A DNA stretch of 64,000 nt from an uncultured Vibrio sp. (GCF_947488985.1 NZ_CANLBV010000014.1:1-64000); one strand, 5' to 3'; counted from the stretch's first letter, positions 36,193 to 44,904 are shown. The notes: a model not told the origin generated them from the sequence alone. Translations and numbers: made by a program.

Positions 36193-38760
36193 TTATGCTA
36201 ACGGCCAGTCGCTTTCCAACTCAGGGAAAAACGAAAGATCTGGTTGTTGATACTCATCTTTTGCTTGCTCAGGTTGGGCAAACACCTGGTCCCAACCCTC
36301 AAAATCCATCCATTTCAGATCATCTTCAGGTGCACGGCTTACCTCGACCAGTTGCGCTGGGCGTTTATTGCCATGTTCGTCTACCTCCGCAGGGCGGATT
36401 TGAATGCTTGTCTCATTATCAATTCGAACTGAGCTGCCTTTTAGTAAGGCAGAAACCGAAAAGGCACCCATATTTGGTGGGCTATTCGCCACTATTTCAT
36501 TTGGGCTTAACAATCTAGTTAGCTGATCGCAGACCTGTACTTTCTCGAGCTCCGTACAGTTATTGACAGAACTCCGAGAGGAGCCAGAGTCTCCAGAAAG
36601 AGCAAGATCAGAAGCAAGAGCAAGAGCCCCCGCTTCCGCTTCTTCGTTAACTGGTGTTTTCTTCTTAATCGTCCAAACTTTGGTGCGTGTTTTGATGGTT
36701 TCTTCTGGTGTAGTGAAACCCTCAATTTTGCGAACGTCTTCCCCATGTGGTGAAGCAAACGGCAAAACCTCATAAGAGTTCACGATCAGTAAATCTTCAC
36801 GCTTAACGAATGGACCACCTTGCCCCATGATGTAACCTTGCCAGTTACCATGGTCGGCAGCTTTTAAAGTGTCTGTGATGCTTGCGTCTTCGGTCTTCAT
36901 GCGTGACTGGTAGCTATCACCAATCACTTTCATTAACTCTTCATTAGTGATCAGCTTGCTCGGCTTGATAGGCCCAACCAAATCACGCTGTAACATAGAG
37001 TAAATAGTGAGTAGGTCGACGCGCTCTTGCATGAAGAGGTATTCCATAAACGCTTTTTTGTTCTGGTTAGCAAAGCGGCGTAACTCGCGGTATGTCGTAA
37101 CCGGAGCCCCACCAAAGAACTGGAACTGGCGAATGTTCCAACGGCTTTTCCAAGCGCTCACGTTTTTCGCCATGTCTTTAGCTTTTTTACCCTCTTCCTT
37201 GCCTGTCTTAGGATTAATGCTGACCGTTTCATCTGCCAAGTCATCATCCATCGCGAAACCGTCAATGTTCTTAGAAATGTATTTAGCGATGTAGCCTGTT
37301 GCGGTGCCTAACTCTGGGTCAATTTCACCTACATCACAACGAGCAGAGTGATCAAACCTGCCTTGTTTATCAAAGAGCTCATGCTTGTCTTCTTTCGTTG
37401 CGTAATCGACAAATATTTCTGTAACTAACTCTTTGTCCTCTGGCTTAACCCAGATAAGCAAGTGCCAGTGTGGTGTGCCATCGTGATGGGGCTCTGCCAC
37501 ACGAACCCCAAACCAACGGATGTCTTTGCGGCCTAGCTTGGCACGGATTCGTTGCCATACATTGTTTAAGTACGTTTGTGCATCACGTGGGCTTGCGCCG
37601 TTCCAGTGACCAATGAAACCGCCTTTCTTGTATGAGTTGTGATATTTAGCTGGCGTGGTCAGCGTTAAGAACAAACCTTGTAAACCAAGCTCGTTACCAA
37701 TGTCTTCACAGCCACGACAACGCACCATTAATTCATGACGACGTATCGCAGGGTTAGCCACACTCTTTTTGACCATATCCCACAAATCAGCTTCTTCACC
37801 TGTTTCTTCATCTAATAGCTGACACTGTTTGATGTATTCATAGTTGGCCGTTTGCTGTTCTTGGTGTTCACGAACACAATCCCAAGAAGCATACGGTGAA
37901 GCCTTAGAAGATACTTGTCCCATTGCAATGGCTAGGTGTTCACGCATGATTTTGCGTGTTTTGTTAAGGCGTCCATACCACCACTTTTCATCTAACATGC
38001 GTGAAATGTCATTGAGTGCAGTTAGGTCGGTTTGTTTCTTTTTCTTGCGCGGTGGAGTCATACCAAAGTGGCAGACAAATTCGGCCAATTCTTCATAGCC
38101 GATCACCTCTGGAATTTCGTCTTCATCCAGATCACGGTTAGCCACACGTGCAGCGATAAGAGGGAATTTAGCCTTAGTGATTTGGCTAATCTTGAAAGCC
38201 ATGTCTTTAACTTCTGACGGCTCAAGTTCTGCCAGTAGTCGACTTTTAACTGGCTTGCGGTTGCGCTCTGCCTTTTCGAAGTCAAAACTCATTTGTTCTT
38301 TTTGTGCAAAGTCACTTTGCTCAGTGTCGCGCTTTTCATCAACGAAAGCTTCACTAAGCAAAGAAACCTTTTGGGTTGTCGGTAACTTTTTGTATTTACG
38401 TAAAACCATCAACGCACGCTCTGCAGCTGGCCCCATGCGCTCACGCAAAAAGATGTTGGCATCTTTACGACCTTTCTTTTCGAATACCGAAACATAACGA
38501 GTAACAAAGTACTTGGTTAGGTAGTCCGGCAGGTCTTTAATCTTATCTTTCGCCCACTCGAAGTCGTCTGGGTTCACTTCAAATAGTTTACGTTCAGTGA
38601 CACTCATGCCTTCAGGTTCACGATCAAACACCGGGCGTTCTGCCGAAATTTCTACCGTCTTAGGCTTTTGCGGATAAACGAGCAAATGCCCCCATTGCTG
38701 ACAAGCGATGGAGGCTGCACGTTTTTGCTCATTGGTAAATTCAGTGTTTGAAGAACTCAA
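36193..38760 (-). CDS. Phage replication initiation endonuclease (P2 GpA-like)
   Basis: Nicks the phage origin and starts rolling-circle replication. The 855-residue protein is of the P2 GpA family. The HUH metal site GTPHWHLLIWV is near residue 430. The double tyrosine motif YIAKYISK near 490 provides the catalytic Tyr pair. A Cys pair (CRGCEDIG) precedes it. The C terminus is acidic and low in complexity. It is the last gene of the minus-strand early operon. In P2 the origin lies inside this gene. Confidence 0.93.
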   Translation of the reverse strand: MSSSNTEFTNEQKRAASIACQQWGHLLVYPQKPKTVEISAERPVFDREPEGMSVTERKLFEVNPDDFEWAKDKIKDLPDYLTKYFVTRYVSVFEKKGRKDANIFLRERMGPAAERALMVLRKYKKLPTTQKVSLLSEAFVDEKRDTEQSDFAQKEQMSFDFEKAERNRKPVKSRLLAELEPSEVKDMAFKISQITKAKFPLIAARVANRDLDEDEIPEVIGYEELAEFVCHFGMTPPRKKKKQTDLTALNDISRMLDEKWWYGRLNKTRKIMREHLAIAMGQVSSKASPYASWDCVREHQEQQTANYEYIKQCQLLDEETGEEADLWDMVKKSVANPAIRRHELMVRCRGCEDIGNELGLQGLFLTLTTPAKYHNSYKKGGFIGHWNGASPRDAQTYLNNVWQRIRAKLGRKDIRWFGVRVAEPHHDGTPHWHLLIWVKPEDKELVTEIFVDYATKEDKHELFDKQGRFDHSARCDVGEIDPELGTATGYIAKYISKNIDGFAMDDDLADETVSINPKTGKEEGKKAKDMAKNVSAWKSRWNIRQFQFFGGAPVTTYRELRRFANQNKKAFMEYLFMQERVDLLTIYSMLQRDLVGPIKPSKLITNEELMKVIGDSYQSRMKTEDASITDTLKAADHGNWQGYIMGQGGPFVKREDLLIVNSYEVLPFASPHGEDVRKIEGFTTPEETIKTRTKVWTIKKKTPVNEEAEAGALALASDLALSGDSGSSRSSVNNCTELEKVQVCDQLTRLLSPNEIVANSPPNMGAFSVSALLKGSSVRIDNETSIQIRPAEVDEHGNKRPAQLVEVSRAPEDDLKWMDFEGWDQVFAQPEQAKDEYQQPDLSFFPELESDWPLA

Positions 38761-38766
38761 AACAGT

Positions 38767-39219
38767 TCACCCATTACGACGAATGCGGTAGTTCAAAACA
38801 CATTGGACATAGCTGTAATCAAGTTCCATTTTTTCAGCTATTTCGCAAGGTTTCAGACCTTCATCACTCAGTGCTCGACACAGCTCCACATCATGAGCGC
38901 TGTGTTTAGCCAAATGGTGCGCGTCACCATGCTTTTGAAACGTCACACCAATCTGTTTAGCTTTGCTTTTAATGCTAACTTCCGTTCTTTCAAGGTATTC
39001 ACCCATCTGCTTTGAAGTCATGCGTTGCGCGTTGCGTCTCAAGAACTGAGTGTCAGAAGAAGACCACGGCTTTTTAATGACACTCATCAAACTGAAAGCA
39101 AGTGAAATACCTCGTTTTGAAGCGGCTGATCTCAGGTAGTCGCTAGAAATGCCATAATCTTTCGCTATATCTTTTGCTGGGCGTAGGCCAGCTTCTTTTA
39201 ATGCGGCCTGTATTGTCAT
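38767..39219 (-). CDS. Helix-turn-helix-like early phage protein
   Basis: A 150-residue protein with three repeats that look like short helix-turn-helix units (AKDIAKDYGISSDYLRSAAS, MTSKQMGEYLERTEVSIKSK, PCEIAEKMELDYSYVQCVL). They resemble the DNA-binding repeats of GcrA/Myb-like phage proteins. It lies 6 bp upstream of the replication gene and may act with it or as a regulator. No precise family. Confidence 0.7.
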   Translation of the reverse strand: MTIQAALKEAGLRPAKDIAKDYGISSDYLRSAASKRGISLAFSLMSVIKKPWSSSDTQFLRRNAQRMTSKQMGEYLERTEVSIKSKAKQIGVTFQKHGDAHHLAKHSAHDVELCRALSDEGLKPCEIAEKMELDYSYVQCVLNYRIRRNG

Positions 39220-39452
39220 ACTGCCTCCAGCTCTTGAGTGGTCATCAACATATAACCACCCTTGCCGCGGCCTTTGCTGATAACGCCTCTATCCACAGGG
39301 TGCATTACGCAACAATCTAAATCGCGACAGGCTTGGTTTACGGCATCCATGCGCGACTCGAAGTCACCAACCAAAATATTGGCGACTTCTTGCGTGTCTT
39401 CGTGGCGGATAACACCGCCACCAGAACAAAGTGCTATTGCTACATATTGCAT
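39216..39452 (-). CDS. Small early phage protein, hypothetical
   Basis: A 78-residue protein from ATG 39452, which overlaps the preceding stop (TAATG); an in-frame ATG upstream at 39494 is less likely. It has four Cys (CSGGG, CRDLDCCVMH) but no clean zinc motif. Co-transcribed with early genes. Confidence 0.65.
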   Translation of the reverse strand: MQYVAIALCSGGGVIRHEDTQEVANILVGDFESRMDAVNQACRDLDCCVMHPVDRGVISKGRGKGGYMLMTTQELEAV

Positions 39453-39853
39453 TACCCCGCCTCCACAGTTGGAAAGCCATGTAGTGGCACACAATCACGC
39501 CACCACATTTGCATGGTTGCGTTTTGGCTTGTGCTTTTAGTGCAAGCAGAAACAAAGAAGAGTGCGCGAATTGCGCCAAGAGCTTGAAGCTCGGTAGATA
39601 AGTCATTTGCTGTGTTGTAGACCACAACCCAGAACACCCACCAAGCGGTGATAAAATCTTCAAGGCAAAGCCCTTGCTCGGTGCCGTTCACGTTCACCAA
39701 CATAGCGCGAGTAGAATCCAGCTGAAGCATTACCCCTTGGCTTGAATCCACACTGTTGAATACACGAATGAACTGTTCAATTTTGCGAGAGGTAAAACCT
39801 TCACCACGAAGGCCGTGCTCTAAATCTTTGCGAAATACAGTAATGATGCTCAT
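39452..39853 (-). CDS. Early phage protein, hypothetical
   Basis: A 133-residue protein with a hydrophobic segment (FITAWWVFWVVVYNTANDL) in the middle. It is not recognised. It overlaps the exonuclease gene by 4 bp and the next gene by 1 bp, so it is part of a tight operon. Confidence 0.6.
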   Translation of the reverse strand: MSIITVFRKDLEHGLRGEGFTSRKIEQFIRVFNSVDSSQGVMLQLDSTRAMLVNVNGTEQGLCLEDFITAWWVFWVVVYNTANDLSTELQALGAIRALFFVSACTKSTSQNATMQMWWRDCVPLHGFPTVEAG

Positions 39854-40455
39854 GCTTCCACCTCAATGAACGCTCTTGCGTCATCAGCATTGGAAACGCC
39901 CATGTGAAATTTCTGCCAAATCTCTGAAACGTATTTAGCTTGGAACTTCGCATCATCTAACGCGGAATGGTGGACACCTTGACGAGTAAATGTTGTTTTA
40001 GGGTCAATACCAAGAATCGAACGTCCCATTTCAACAATGGTTCTCACGTCACGGTCATTCCAATGAGAAAAATGAGGTTTGATGCGAACAGCTTTAAAAG
40101 CATTCGCTAAGATCACGTTATCGAATCCACTACCATTACCCCAAACTTGAATATCTCTTGAGTCACCAAGATCAGCAAACCACTGGTTCAGTTCAAGCAA
40201 AGCATCTTTCAAAGATGACTTAGGCGTATCTCTCAGGAAGATTGAACGCGCTTCTTCACTCTGGGTCAGCCACCAAGTTACTGTCGAAGCATCAATATCG
40301 CTGTAGTAAGCAGAGCTATTAAGGTTCACCACCTCTTCAAACTCAGCACCAAGTGCGCCAGTCACAGGTGAGAACACAACCGCACCAATGGAAACGATTG
40401 CCGCATTACTTGTATTCCCCATGGTTTCTAGGTCTAACATCACGTGAATGCTCAT
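39850..40455 (-). CDS. DEDD-family 3'-5' exonuclease
   Basis: A 201-residue exonuclease of the RNase H-like (DnaQ-like) fold. ExoI DLETMG lies at residues 8-13, ExoII GNGSGFDNVILA near 107-118, and ExoIII HSALDDAKFQAKYV near 172-185. It belongs to the phage-type exonucleases, probably acting in phage DNA recombination or replication. Start and stop overlap neighbours by 4 bp each. Confidence 0.88.
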   Translation of the reverse strand: MSIHVMLDLETMGNTSNAAIVSIGAVVFSPVTGALGAEFEEVVNLNSSAYYSDIDASTVTWWLTQSEEARSIFLRDTPKSSLKDALLELNQWFADLGDSRDIQVWGNGSGFDNVILANAFKAVRIKPHFSHWNDRDVRTIVEMGRSILGIDPKTTFTRQGVHHSALDDAKFQAKYVSEIWQKFHMGVSNADDARAFIEVEA

Positions 40456-41021
40456 GCTGTCACCTCTGCTTTAGTTTCAGAGGCTTCACGCGCTTCCGCG
40501 ATCAGGTCAATCAGTTTGTCTTCTAATCTCAATAACTGGCTTAGAACCGTTTCGTTGCCTTTTAAAAATCTGTCATCTAAATCAACACTCTCATGGAACA
40601 AACACGGCACATTTTGATAGTTGTACTTTTTCATATCACCAAGCTTATAAACTTGGACTGACACATCTTCGATACTCGTGACATGCAAATGAATTTGGAG
40701 CACATCACTATTTGCTAGTGCTAGATTCACAAGCGTATTGATCACATCCGATTCTTGTCTTTTCGATACCTGCTCAAGAATGCTCTTGGCTTCATCTTCT
40801 AACGCTTCTGGGGAAATAACTTTTAAAAAATCGCCTTGGTGTGGCTTAGGTAATAGAGTGCTGAACGCATAACAAACACGGCGTTGGCTAACTAACATTG
40901 CATCATGCATTTGGCGAGTTTGAGCCATGCGCTCTTTTGTTTCTTCATTCAACTTTTTGGCAACAGCTTGCGCTTCTCTTGCCATTTTCAACGCTTCTTT
41001 TGCTTCTAAATTAATATCCAT
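40452..41021 (-). CDS. Early phage protein with coiled coil, hypothetical
   Basis: A 189-residue protein. A helical Lys/Glu/Ala-rich N terminus (residues 1-45) is probably a coiled coil; a mixed domain follows. No family recognised. Co-transcribed with the exonuclease. Confidence 0.65.
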   Translation of the reverse strand: MDINLEAKEALKMAREAQAVAKKLNEETKERMAQTRQMHDAMLVSQRRVCYAFSTLLPKPHQGDFLKVISPEALEDEAKSILEQVSKRQESDVINTLVNLALANSDVLQIHLHVTSIEDVSVQVYKLGDMKKYNYQNVPCLFHESVDLDDRFLKGNETVLSQLLRLEDKLIDLIAEAREASETKAEVTA

Positions 41022-41045
41022 CTTCTATGCTCCTACGCTAAGACG

Positions 41046-41084
41046 AAAAAAAAGCCCCCATTCCAAATGGAATACAGCGGGGGC
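41046..41084 (-). terminator. Terminator downstream of the 117-residue early gene
   Basis: GCCCCCATTCC and its imperfect partner ending in GCGGGGGC form a long stem (41054-41084). On the minus strand it is followed by eight T residues (41046-41053). It sits between early genes and may partly limit transcription of the downstream replication genes. Confidence 0.75.
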
Positions 41085-41102
41085 AAAGGGCTGGCTAGTT
41101 AT

Positions 41103-41456
41103 CTAATTCACTTTACAAATATCAGAGTGTTTCAAGCGGCGAACATCGCCAACTTTGCGGTCGAACTTCATCACCATCTCTTTAAGAAGCTGCATGCCAG
41201 AACGGACTTTTTGCAGCTCTAAATCATCGAATGAATCAAACTCACGGCTGTAATCTTTTGGCGGCATACCACCCGCAATCAAAATCAAACCACGGCTACG
41301 ATCATTCAACTCGTTATACATATCGCGTAGCTTCCTACGCTTTGCGCTTTTATCGAAAAGCGACTTACACGCCGCAATACTTTCTAGTGCACTTGGTGTA
41401 CTTACTTGATGAACAAGTTGTTCTTGTTTATTAACTAACTGACTCATGGTGTTCAT
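41103..41456 (-). CDS. Early phage protein, hypothetical
   Basis: A 117-residue helical protein, not recognised. It contains a basic patch KSAKRRKLRDMYNELNDRSR in the centre. ATG 41447 is an alternative start (MSQLVNK). It is followed by a strong terminator-like hairpin. Confidence 0.65.
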   Translation of the reverse strand: MNTMSQLVNKQEQLVHQVSTPSALESIAACKSLFDKSAKRRKLRDMYNELNDRSRGLILIAGGMPPKDYSREFDSFDDLELQKVRSGMQLLKEMVMKFDRKVGDVRRLKHSDICKVN

Positions 41457-41481
41457 ATCCTCTTAATCGGGCTCAAGTTGT

Positions 41482-42021
41482 TTAGGCTAAGCCGGGAATA
41501 GGTGCACCATTAGCCAGAAAATCTGTACCAAATTGCATGAGTGGCTGCAGGCCTGTGGTGCGGTGTTCAAGGTCATTGATAAGCAAAACCAAATTACCCA
41601 AAGCAGCTTGCGCCTTGGCTAAGGTTTTGCGTTTAGTCGATCGCGGTAAACGCTCTGCGGTGCACATGGCTAACGCATCGCTAGAAAGCTCACCGGAATG
41701 TGTATTAAGTTTGAGAAAACGCTCAAATAAATTGAGGTCATCGTCTGCTTTTGGAAGCGGAATGGTTACGACACCATCATTGGCAAATAACGTGTTTACG
41801 ATTGAGTAATCGCCAGATTCGCGGCTAATAAGACTAAGTACTACAGGAGTAAGTACTCTCGACTGTGCAGGGTTAAGCATGTTTCGAATGACTTGCCCAT
41901 CAACGCCGATTCTGCGCCCAATCGCTTCACAATCGTGATTGACAACAAAATCACAGCAAGCTGCATCAAAAGCTTGTTGTTTGCGTTCACGTAATACATA
42001 CATTGAGTTATTTACGTCCAT
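41482..42021 (-). CDS. Phage regulatory protein CII
   Basis: A 179-residue regulator of the phage CII family found in HP1/K139-like phages. The N-terminal part has a helix-turn-helix-like segment CEAIGRRIGVDGQVIRNMLNP near 31-51. The C-terminal helical part ends NLVLLINDLEHRTTGLQPLMQFG. It lies in the early operon after Cox and probably influences the lysis-lysogeny decision. Confidence 0.8.
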   Translation of the reverse strand: MDVNNSMYVLRERKQQAFDAACCDFVVNHDCEAIGRRIGVDGQVIRNMLNPAQSRVLTPVVLSLISRESGDYSIVNTLFANDGVVTIPLPKADDDLNLFERFLKLNTHSGELSSDALAMCTAERLPRSTKRKTLAKAQAALGNLVLLINDLEHRTTGLQPLMQFGTDFLANGAPIPGLA

Positions 42022-42030
42022 AACTAATAC

Positions 42031-42177
42031 TCAAATGAAGAAGAACGGTGCGAAAACGAAAGCCCAGCCAATTACTTCTAGCCATACTGGGCATTTGTTC
42101 GGGTATTTATCTTCCCAAGACTCACTCATTGCATCTTGCTGGGTGAGTTTGGTTTTAGGTGGGATAGCGAAGCTCAT
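42031..42177 (-). CDS. Small phage membrane protein, 48 residues
   Basis: A 48-codon frame whose ATG overlaps the Cox-like stop (ATGA). It starts MSFAIPPKTKLTQQDAMSES, contains KYPNKCPVWLEVI and ends in a hydrophobic helix GWAFVFAPFFFI. Translational coupling and the tight fit between Cox and CII support a real gene. Function unknown. Confidence 0.65.
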   Translation of the reverse strand: MSFAIPPKTKLTQQDAMSESWEDKYPNKCPVWLEVIGWAFVFAPFFFI

Positions 42178-42374
42178 ACTTGTTGCTCCGCAGCTCGTTG
42201 GTAAACCTTTACCAAGTTGATTAGAACGCTACCGCGCTCACCTTTTTTTTCTAGGATAGGGATGTCACCTGCCGCAATTGCTCGGTCAAGTGAAGATGTT
42301 GACCAACCAGTGCGACGTAGAAACTCTTTTTTAGTACAAAAAGGTGCGTCAACTGCTATTTGAATACTTGCCAT
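42174..42374 (-). CDS. Cox-like excisionase/regulator
   Basis: A 66-residue protein with a winged-helix-like motif KKEFLRRTGWSTSSLDRAIAAGDIP, typical of P2 Cox/AlpA-type proteins. It is the first gene of the early operon and faces the CI gene. Cox proteins repress the lysogenic promoter and direct excision. GGATACC-like sequence precedes the ATG; the ribosome site is weak. Confidence 0.8.
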   Translation of the reverse strand: MASIQIAVDAPFCTKKEFLRRTGWSTSSLDRAIAAGDIPILEKKGERGSVLINLVKVYQRAAEQQV

Positions 42375-42401
42375 AGTGGTATCCTACTTGTTTGAGATTT
42401 G

Positions 42402-42498
42402 TTGATGCTTATTGGTGGAATATGACAGCATCAATTGAATATGAAATTATATTTGATCGAAAACGCAATCAAAGCAAGCTTTAAATGCAATCTGATTG
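42402..42498. promoter_or_regulatory. cox-cI control region
   Basis: On the minus strand a -10 TATAAT lies at 42446-42451. The upstream dyad TTTGAT (42452-42457) / ATCAAA (42468-42473) would cover the early promoter. A second palindrome CAATC-T-GATTG is at 42488-42498 and TCAATTGA at 42431-42438. A TTGATGCTTATTGGTG word at 42402 resembles the attR-side repeat. These are good candidates for CI and Cox operators. Confidence 0.6.
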
Positions 42499-42557
42499 AA
42501 AAGAGGATTGCTGGCAATTGATTTCGGGATCTAGATCTATTTGACAGGGCTAATAAA

Positions 42558-43157
42558 ATGAGTCGCATTCCTGCTAAGGTTCCTCCTTTCGAATACTCCA
42601 GTGGTCGAGAATTTACCGATAGACTAAAAGAAGTGACGGGCTGTGATAGCTACAACTTGCTAGCAGATCACTACGGAATCCCAAAATCGACCATCTTAAC
42701 TTGGCATCACCACAACCGAATTGCACACGAATTAATTGTTCGTGAGCATCTAACATCCGGCGCTTCTGTTAAGTACCTTGCTCTTGGTGAGGGTGAACCA
42801 TTCTCTGGAAGCCATAGCCCTAATGAGAATCTAGCCATTTACAGACTGGAAAGTGGCTCTTTAGAAAAAAGCGGCAGTATGTCTCTTGATTTGGCAACGC
42901 TTGATCGCTTTGGCTTAAAACCATCGGGCACACAGGTAATAGAAGATGATGCAGTTATTTACTACGTCAACAAAGAATCAGTAGACCCAGTATCGGGTGA
43001 CTATCTAATTGATGTTGATGGACGCCTATCTATCAATTATCTACAGCGATTACCTGGCAAGAAGTTAGCAATAGCGTTCGACACCTCGACTATTGAAGTA
43101 TCCGAAGAAGATATAAAAGTGCTTGGGCGTGTAGTGATGGAAATGAAGAAGAAATAA
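42558..43157 (+). CDS. CI-like phage repressor
   Basis: Keeps the prophage silent. The 199-residue protein has an N-terminal phage CI domain with the helix-turn-helix YNLLADHYGIPKSTILTWHH (34-53). The C-terminal part has a LexA/CI-like dimerisation fold (VSGDYLIDVDGRL, VLGRVVMEM). A serine in ESVDP sits where the S24 nucleophile is expected, but the lysine position reads Asn (SINYLQRLP instead of VKRLQRLP). Self-cleavage is therefore doubtful. Confidence 0.85.
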   Translation: MSRIPAKVPPFEYSSGREFTDRLKEVTGCDSYNLLADHYGIPKSTILTWHHHNRIAHELIVREHLTSGASVKYLALGEGEPFSGSHSPNENLAIYRLESGSLEKSGSMSLDLATLDRFGLKPSGTQVIEDDAVIYYVNKESVDPVSGDYLIDVDGRLSINYLQRLPGKKLAIAFDTSTIEVSEEDIKVLGRVVMEMKKK

Positions 43158-43187
43158 TAATTTTTAATTGGCTAGGAGAACCAACCA

Positions 43188-43733
43188 ATGACTAAAGGAA
43201 AGCAGATCACTTGTAAATCGTGCAAAAAAGCTGTCGAGAAGAATGCAAAAGAATGTCCACATTGCGGAGTAAAGAATCCAACCTTTACAGCAAAGCAAGG
43301 CTGTCTGGCTTGGATTGTTCTCTCGTTAATTAGTGGAATAATTTTGTACGCGTGTTCTGACAACTCAGAAACTCAACAAGTTGCTGAATCATCACAACAA
43401 AGTGCTGTTCAAAACCATGACGAACAAATGGAACAGGTTATTTCATACTACGCTGTCGACTATGAAATCACTCGTTCACAAGATTTGTCCCATGGTAGCC
43501 GTACTCGATACAACTCAAACATTCTTGCACCTACAGCTTTAACGCATGAGCAACAAGTAGCGACTGCAGCAAAAGCGGCTAAACAGATTCAAAATGATAA
43601 GCGCGTCCAAGTGTCTAGCGTGAGTTTAATGATTGAAAAAGATGGTGTACCTAAAGTTGCTGTAAGTTACGCACCCGATCAAAAAGGTTGGTCTGGCGAG
43701 ACAAATACAGGCAACCGTTTCAACTTAGAAAAC
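43188..43733 (+). CDS. Zinc-ribbon membrane protein expressed with the repressor
   Basis: A protein of about 182 residues (its stop overlaps the integrase ATG). An N-terminal zinc ribbon (CKSCKKAVEKNAKECPHCG, 9-27) is followed by one membrane helix (LAWIVLSLISGIILYACS, about 43-60) and a C-terminal domain. It is located between cI and int, so it is likely made in the lysogen. K139-like phages carry conversion genes in this area. A role in superinfection exclusion is possible but unproven. Confidence 0.7.
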
Positions 43734-43735
43734 TA

Positions 43736-44761
43736 ATGTCTGTTAGAAAAGTAGAAGACGGAAACAAAAAGCCATGGATTTGCGATGTCCGGCCAAATGG
43801 TCGCAACGGCAAACGCATAAGAAAACGCTTCGTTACTAAAGGCGAAGCGATGGCTTACGAAAAGTTTGTTTTAAAAGAGACAGACGATAAACCGTGGTTA
43901 GGTGAAAAAAACCAAACTCGCAGCCTACTGGATATGATTGATTTATGGCAGGAACGCCACGGCCAGTCATTATCCCATTCAAAATACACCTATAACAAAT
44001 TAAAAGTTATTGGTTTGGCAATGGGCGATCCGCTTTATCAAAAAGTCACGCCAGCGATGTTCACCGACTATCGAACTCGACGCATTGCCGGAGAGGTGGC
44101 AGACCTGAACGGGCGAAAAGTGGCGGTAACGTTTCGCACCTGTAATAACGAACAAGACTTGCTCAATGCGGTGATTGTTGAACTGCAACGAATGGGCGAA
44201 TGGAAAGGTGAAAACCCTCTGCAGTCTGTTCGACAATTCAAACTACATGAAACGGAAATGGAGTTTTTGACCGTTGAGGAAATGCAAACACTGATTGCCA
44301 ATGCCGAAGCGCACGAGTTCCACGACGACATGCACAAGATCATCAAACTTTGTTTAGCGACAGGTGGTCGATTCCGTGAAGCATCCCGACTTACTGGCGC
44401 ACAGCTCACTAAGTACAAAGTCACGTTTACGCAGACGAAAGGCAAAAAGAATCGCTCGGTACCAATCAGCCCAGAACTTTATGATGTGATTTACAAAGAG
44501 GGTTCAGGTCCATTGTTTAACATTGGTTATTCGACGGTTTACCGATTCATCGTGCGTAATGTTCCACGGCTAAAGCAGCAAGCCGCCCACGTTCTGCGCC
44601 ATACTTTTGCGTCTTACTACATGATGAACGGTGGTAACATTATCGCCCTGCAACGAATCCTTGGTCACAGTGACATAAAACAGACCATGCGATACGCACA
44701 CCTCGCCCCCGATCACCTAGAAGATGTGGTCACGAAAAACCCTTTAGCGAACCTCAAATAA
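43736..44761 (+). CDS. Prophage integrase, tyrosine recombinase
   Basis: Integrates and excises the prophage. The 341-residue protein has the catalytic set: Arg in LATGGRFREASRL near 206, His/Arg in HVLRHTFASYYM near 281, and His with the nucleophile Tyr in LGHSDIKQTMRYAHL near 305-319. ATG 43736 overlaps the stop of the preceding gene (TAATG); the longer frame from 43688 is not used. attR lies 117 bp downstream. Confidence 0.93.
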   Translation: MSVRKVEDGNKKPWICDVRPNGRNGKRIRKRFVTKGEAMAYEKFVLKETDDKPWLGEKNQTRSLLDMIDLWQERHGQSLSHSKYTYNKLKVIGLAMGDPLYQKVTPAMFTDYRTRRIAGEVADLNGRKVAVTFRTCNNEQDLLNAVIVELQRMGEWKGENPLQSVRQFKLHETEMEFLTVEEMQTLIANAEAHEFHDDMHKIIKLCLATGGRFREASRLTGAQLTKYKVTFTQTKGKKNRSVPISPELYDVIYKEGSGPLFNIGYSTVYRFIVRNVPRLKQQAAHVLRHTFASYYMMNGGNIIALQRILGHSDIKQTMRYAHLAPDHLEDVVTKNPLANLK

Positions 44762-44767
44762 GTGGCT

Positions 44768-44793
44768 AATGTGGACACTAAAACGTCCACATT
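44768..44793. repeat. Inverted repeat beside attR (possible integrase arm sites)
   Basis: AATGTGGAC (44768-44776) is inverted as GTCCACATT (44785-44793). A related TGTCCACA word lies inside the left prophage end near 12371. Integrase arm-type sites are expected on both sides of the core. It lacks a T run, so a terminator is less likely. Confidence 0.5.
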
Positions 44794-44815
44794 ATGCCCA
44801 CAAATTTTCAGAATA

Positions 44816-44844
44816 TAGATAAATATTGATGCTTATTGATGAAG
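44816..44844 (+). repeat. 29-bp repeat, copy 2
   Basis: Matches the element at 35341-35369 at 24 of 29 positions. It contains two ATTGATG words 10-11 bp apart. Its place between integrase and attR suggests a Cox or integrase binding site. Confidence 0.5.
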
Positions 44845-44877
44845 TGACCACAAGCAAAGCCTTGATACACCTTGCTA

Positions 44878-44904
44878 CGCCTAGCCCCTGTTAGGATGAT
44901 TCAA
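44878..44904 (+). other. Candidate prophage attR
   Basis: Right copy of the 27-bp repeat (CGCCTAGCC, 7 bp, GGATGATTCAA), 117 bp after the integrase stop. 23 of 27 positions agree with the left copy at 12261. The sequence after it should be the original host sequence downstream of the AttH-like gene. Confidence 0.75.

Larger units (their letters stand above)
12261..44904. mobile_element. P2-like prophage (HP1/K139 type)
   Basis: All modules of a temperate P2-like phage are present without visible gene loss: tail and baseplate, lysis, head, terminase and portal, late activator, replication, immunity and integrase. DUF2586 sheath, DUF2597 tube, DUF2590 and the HP1-family holin point to the HP1/K139 branch. 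The size is close to that of K139 as I remember it. No disrupted essential gene was seen, so it may be inducible. Confidence 0.93.
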
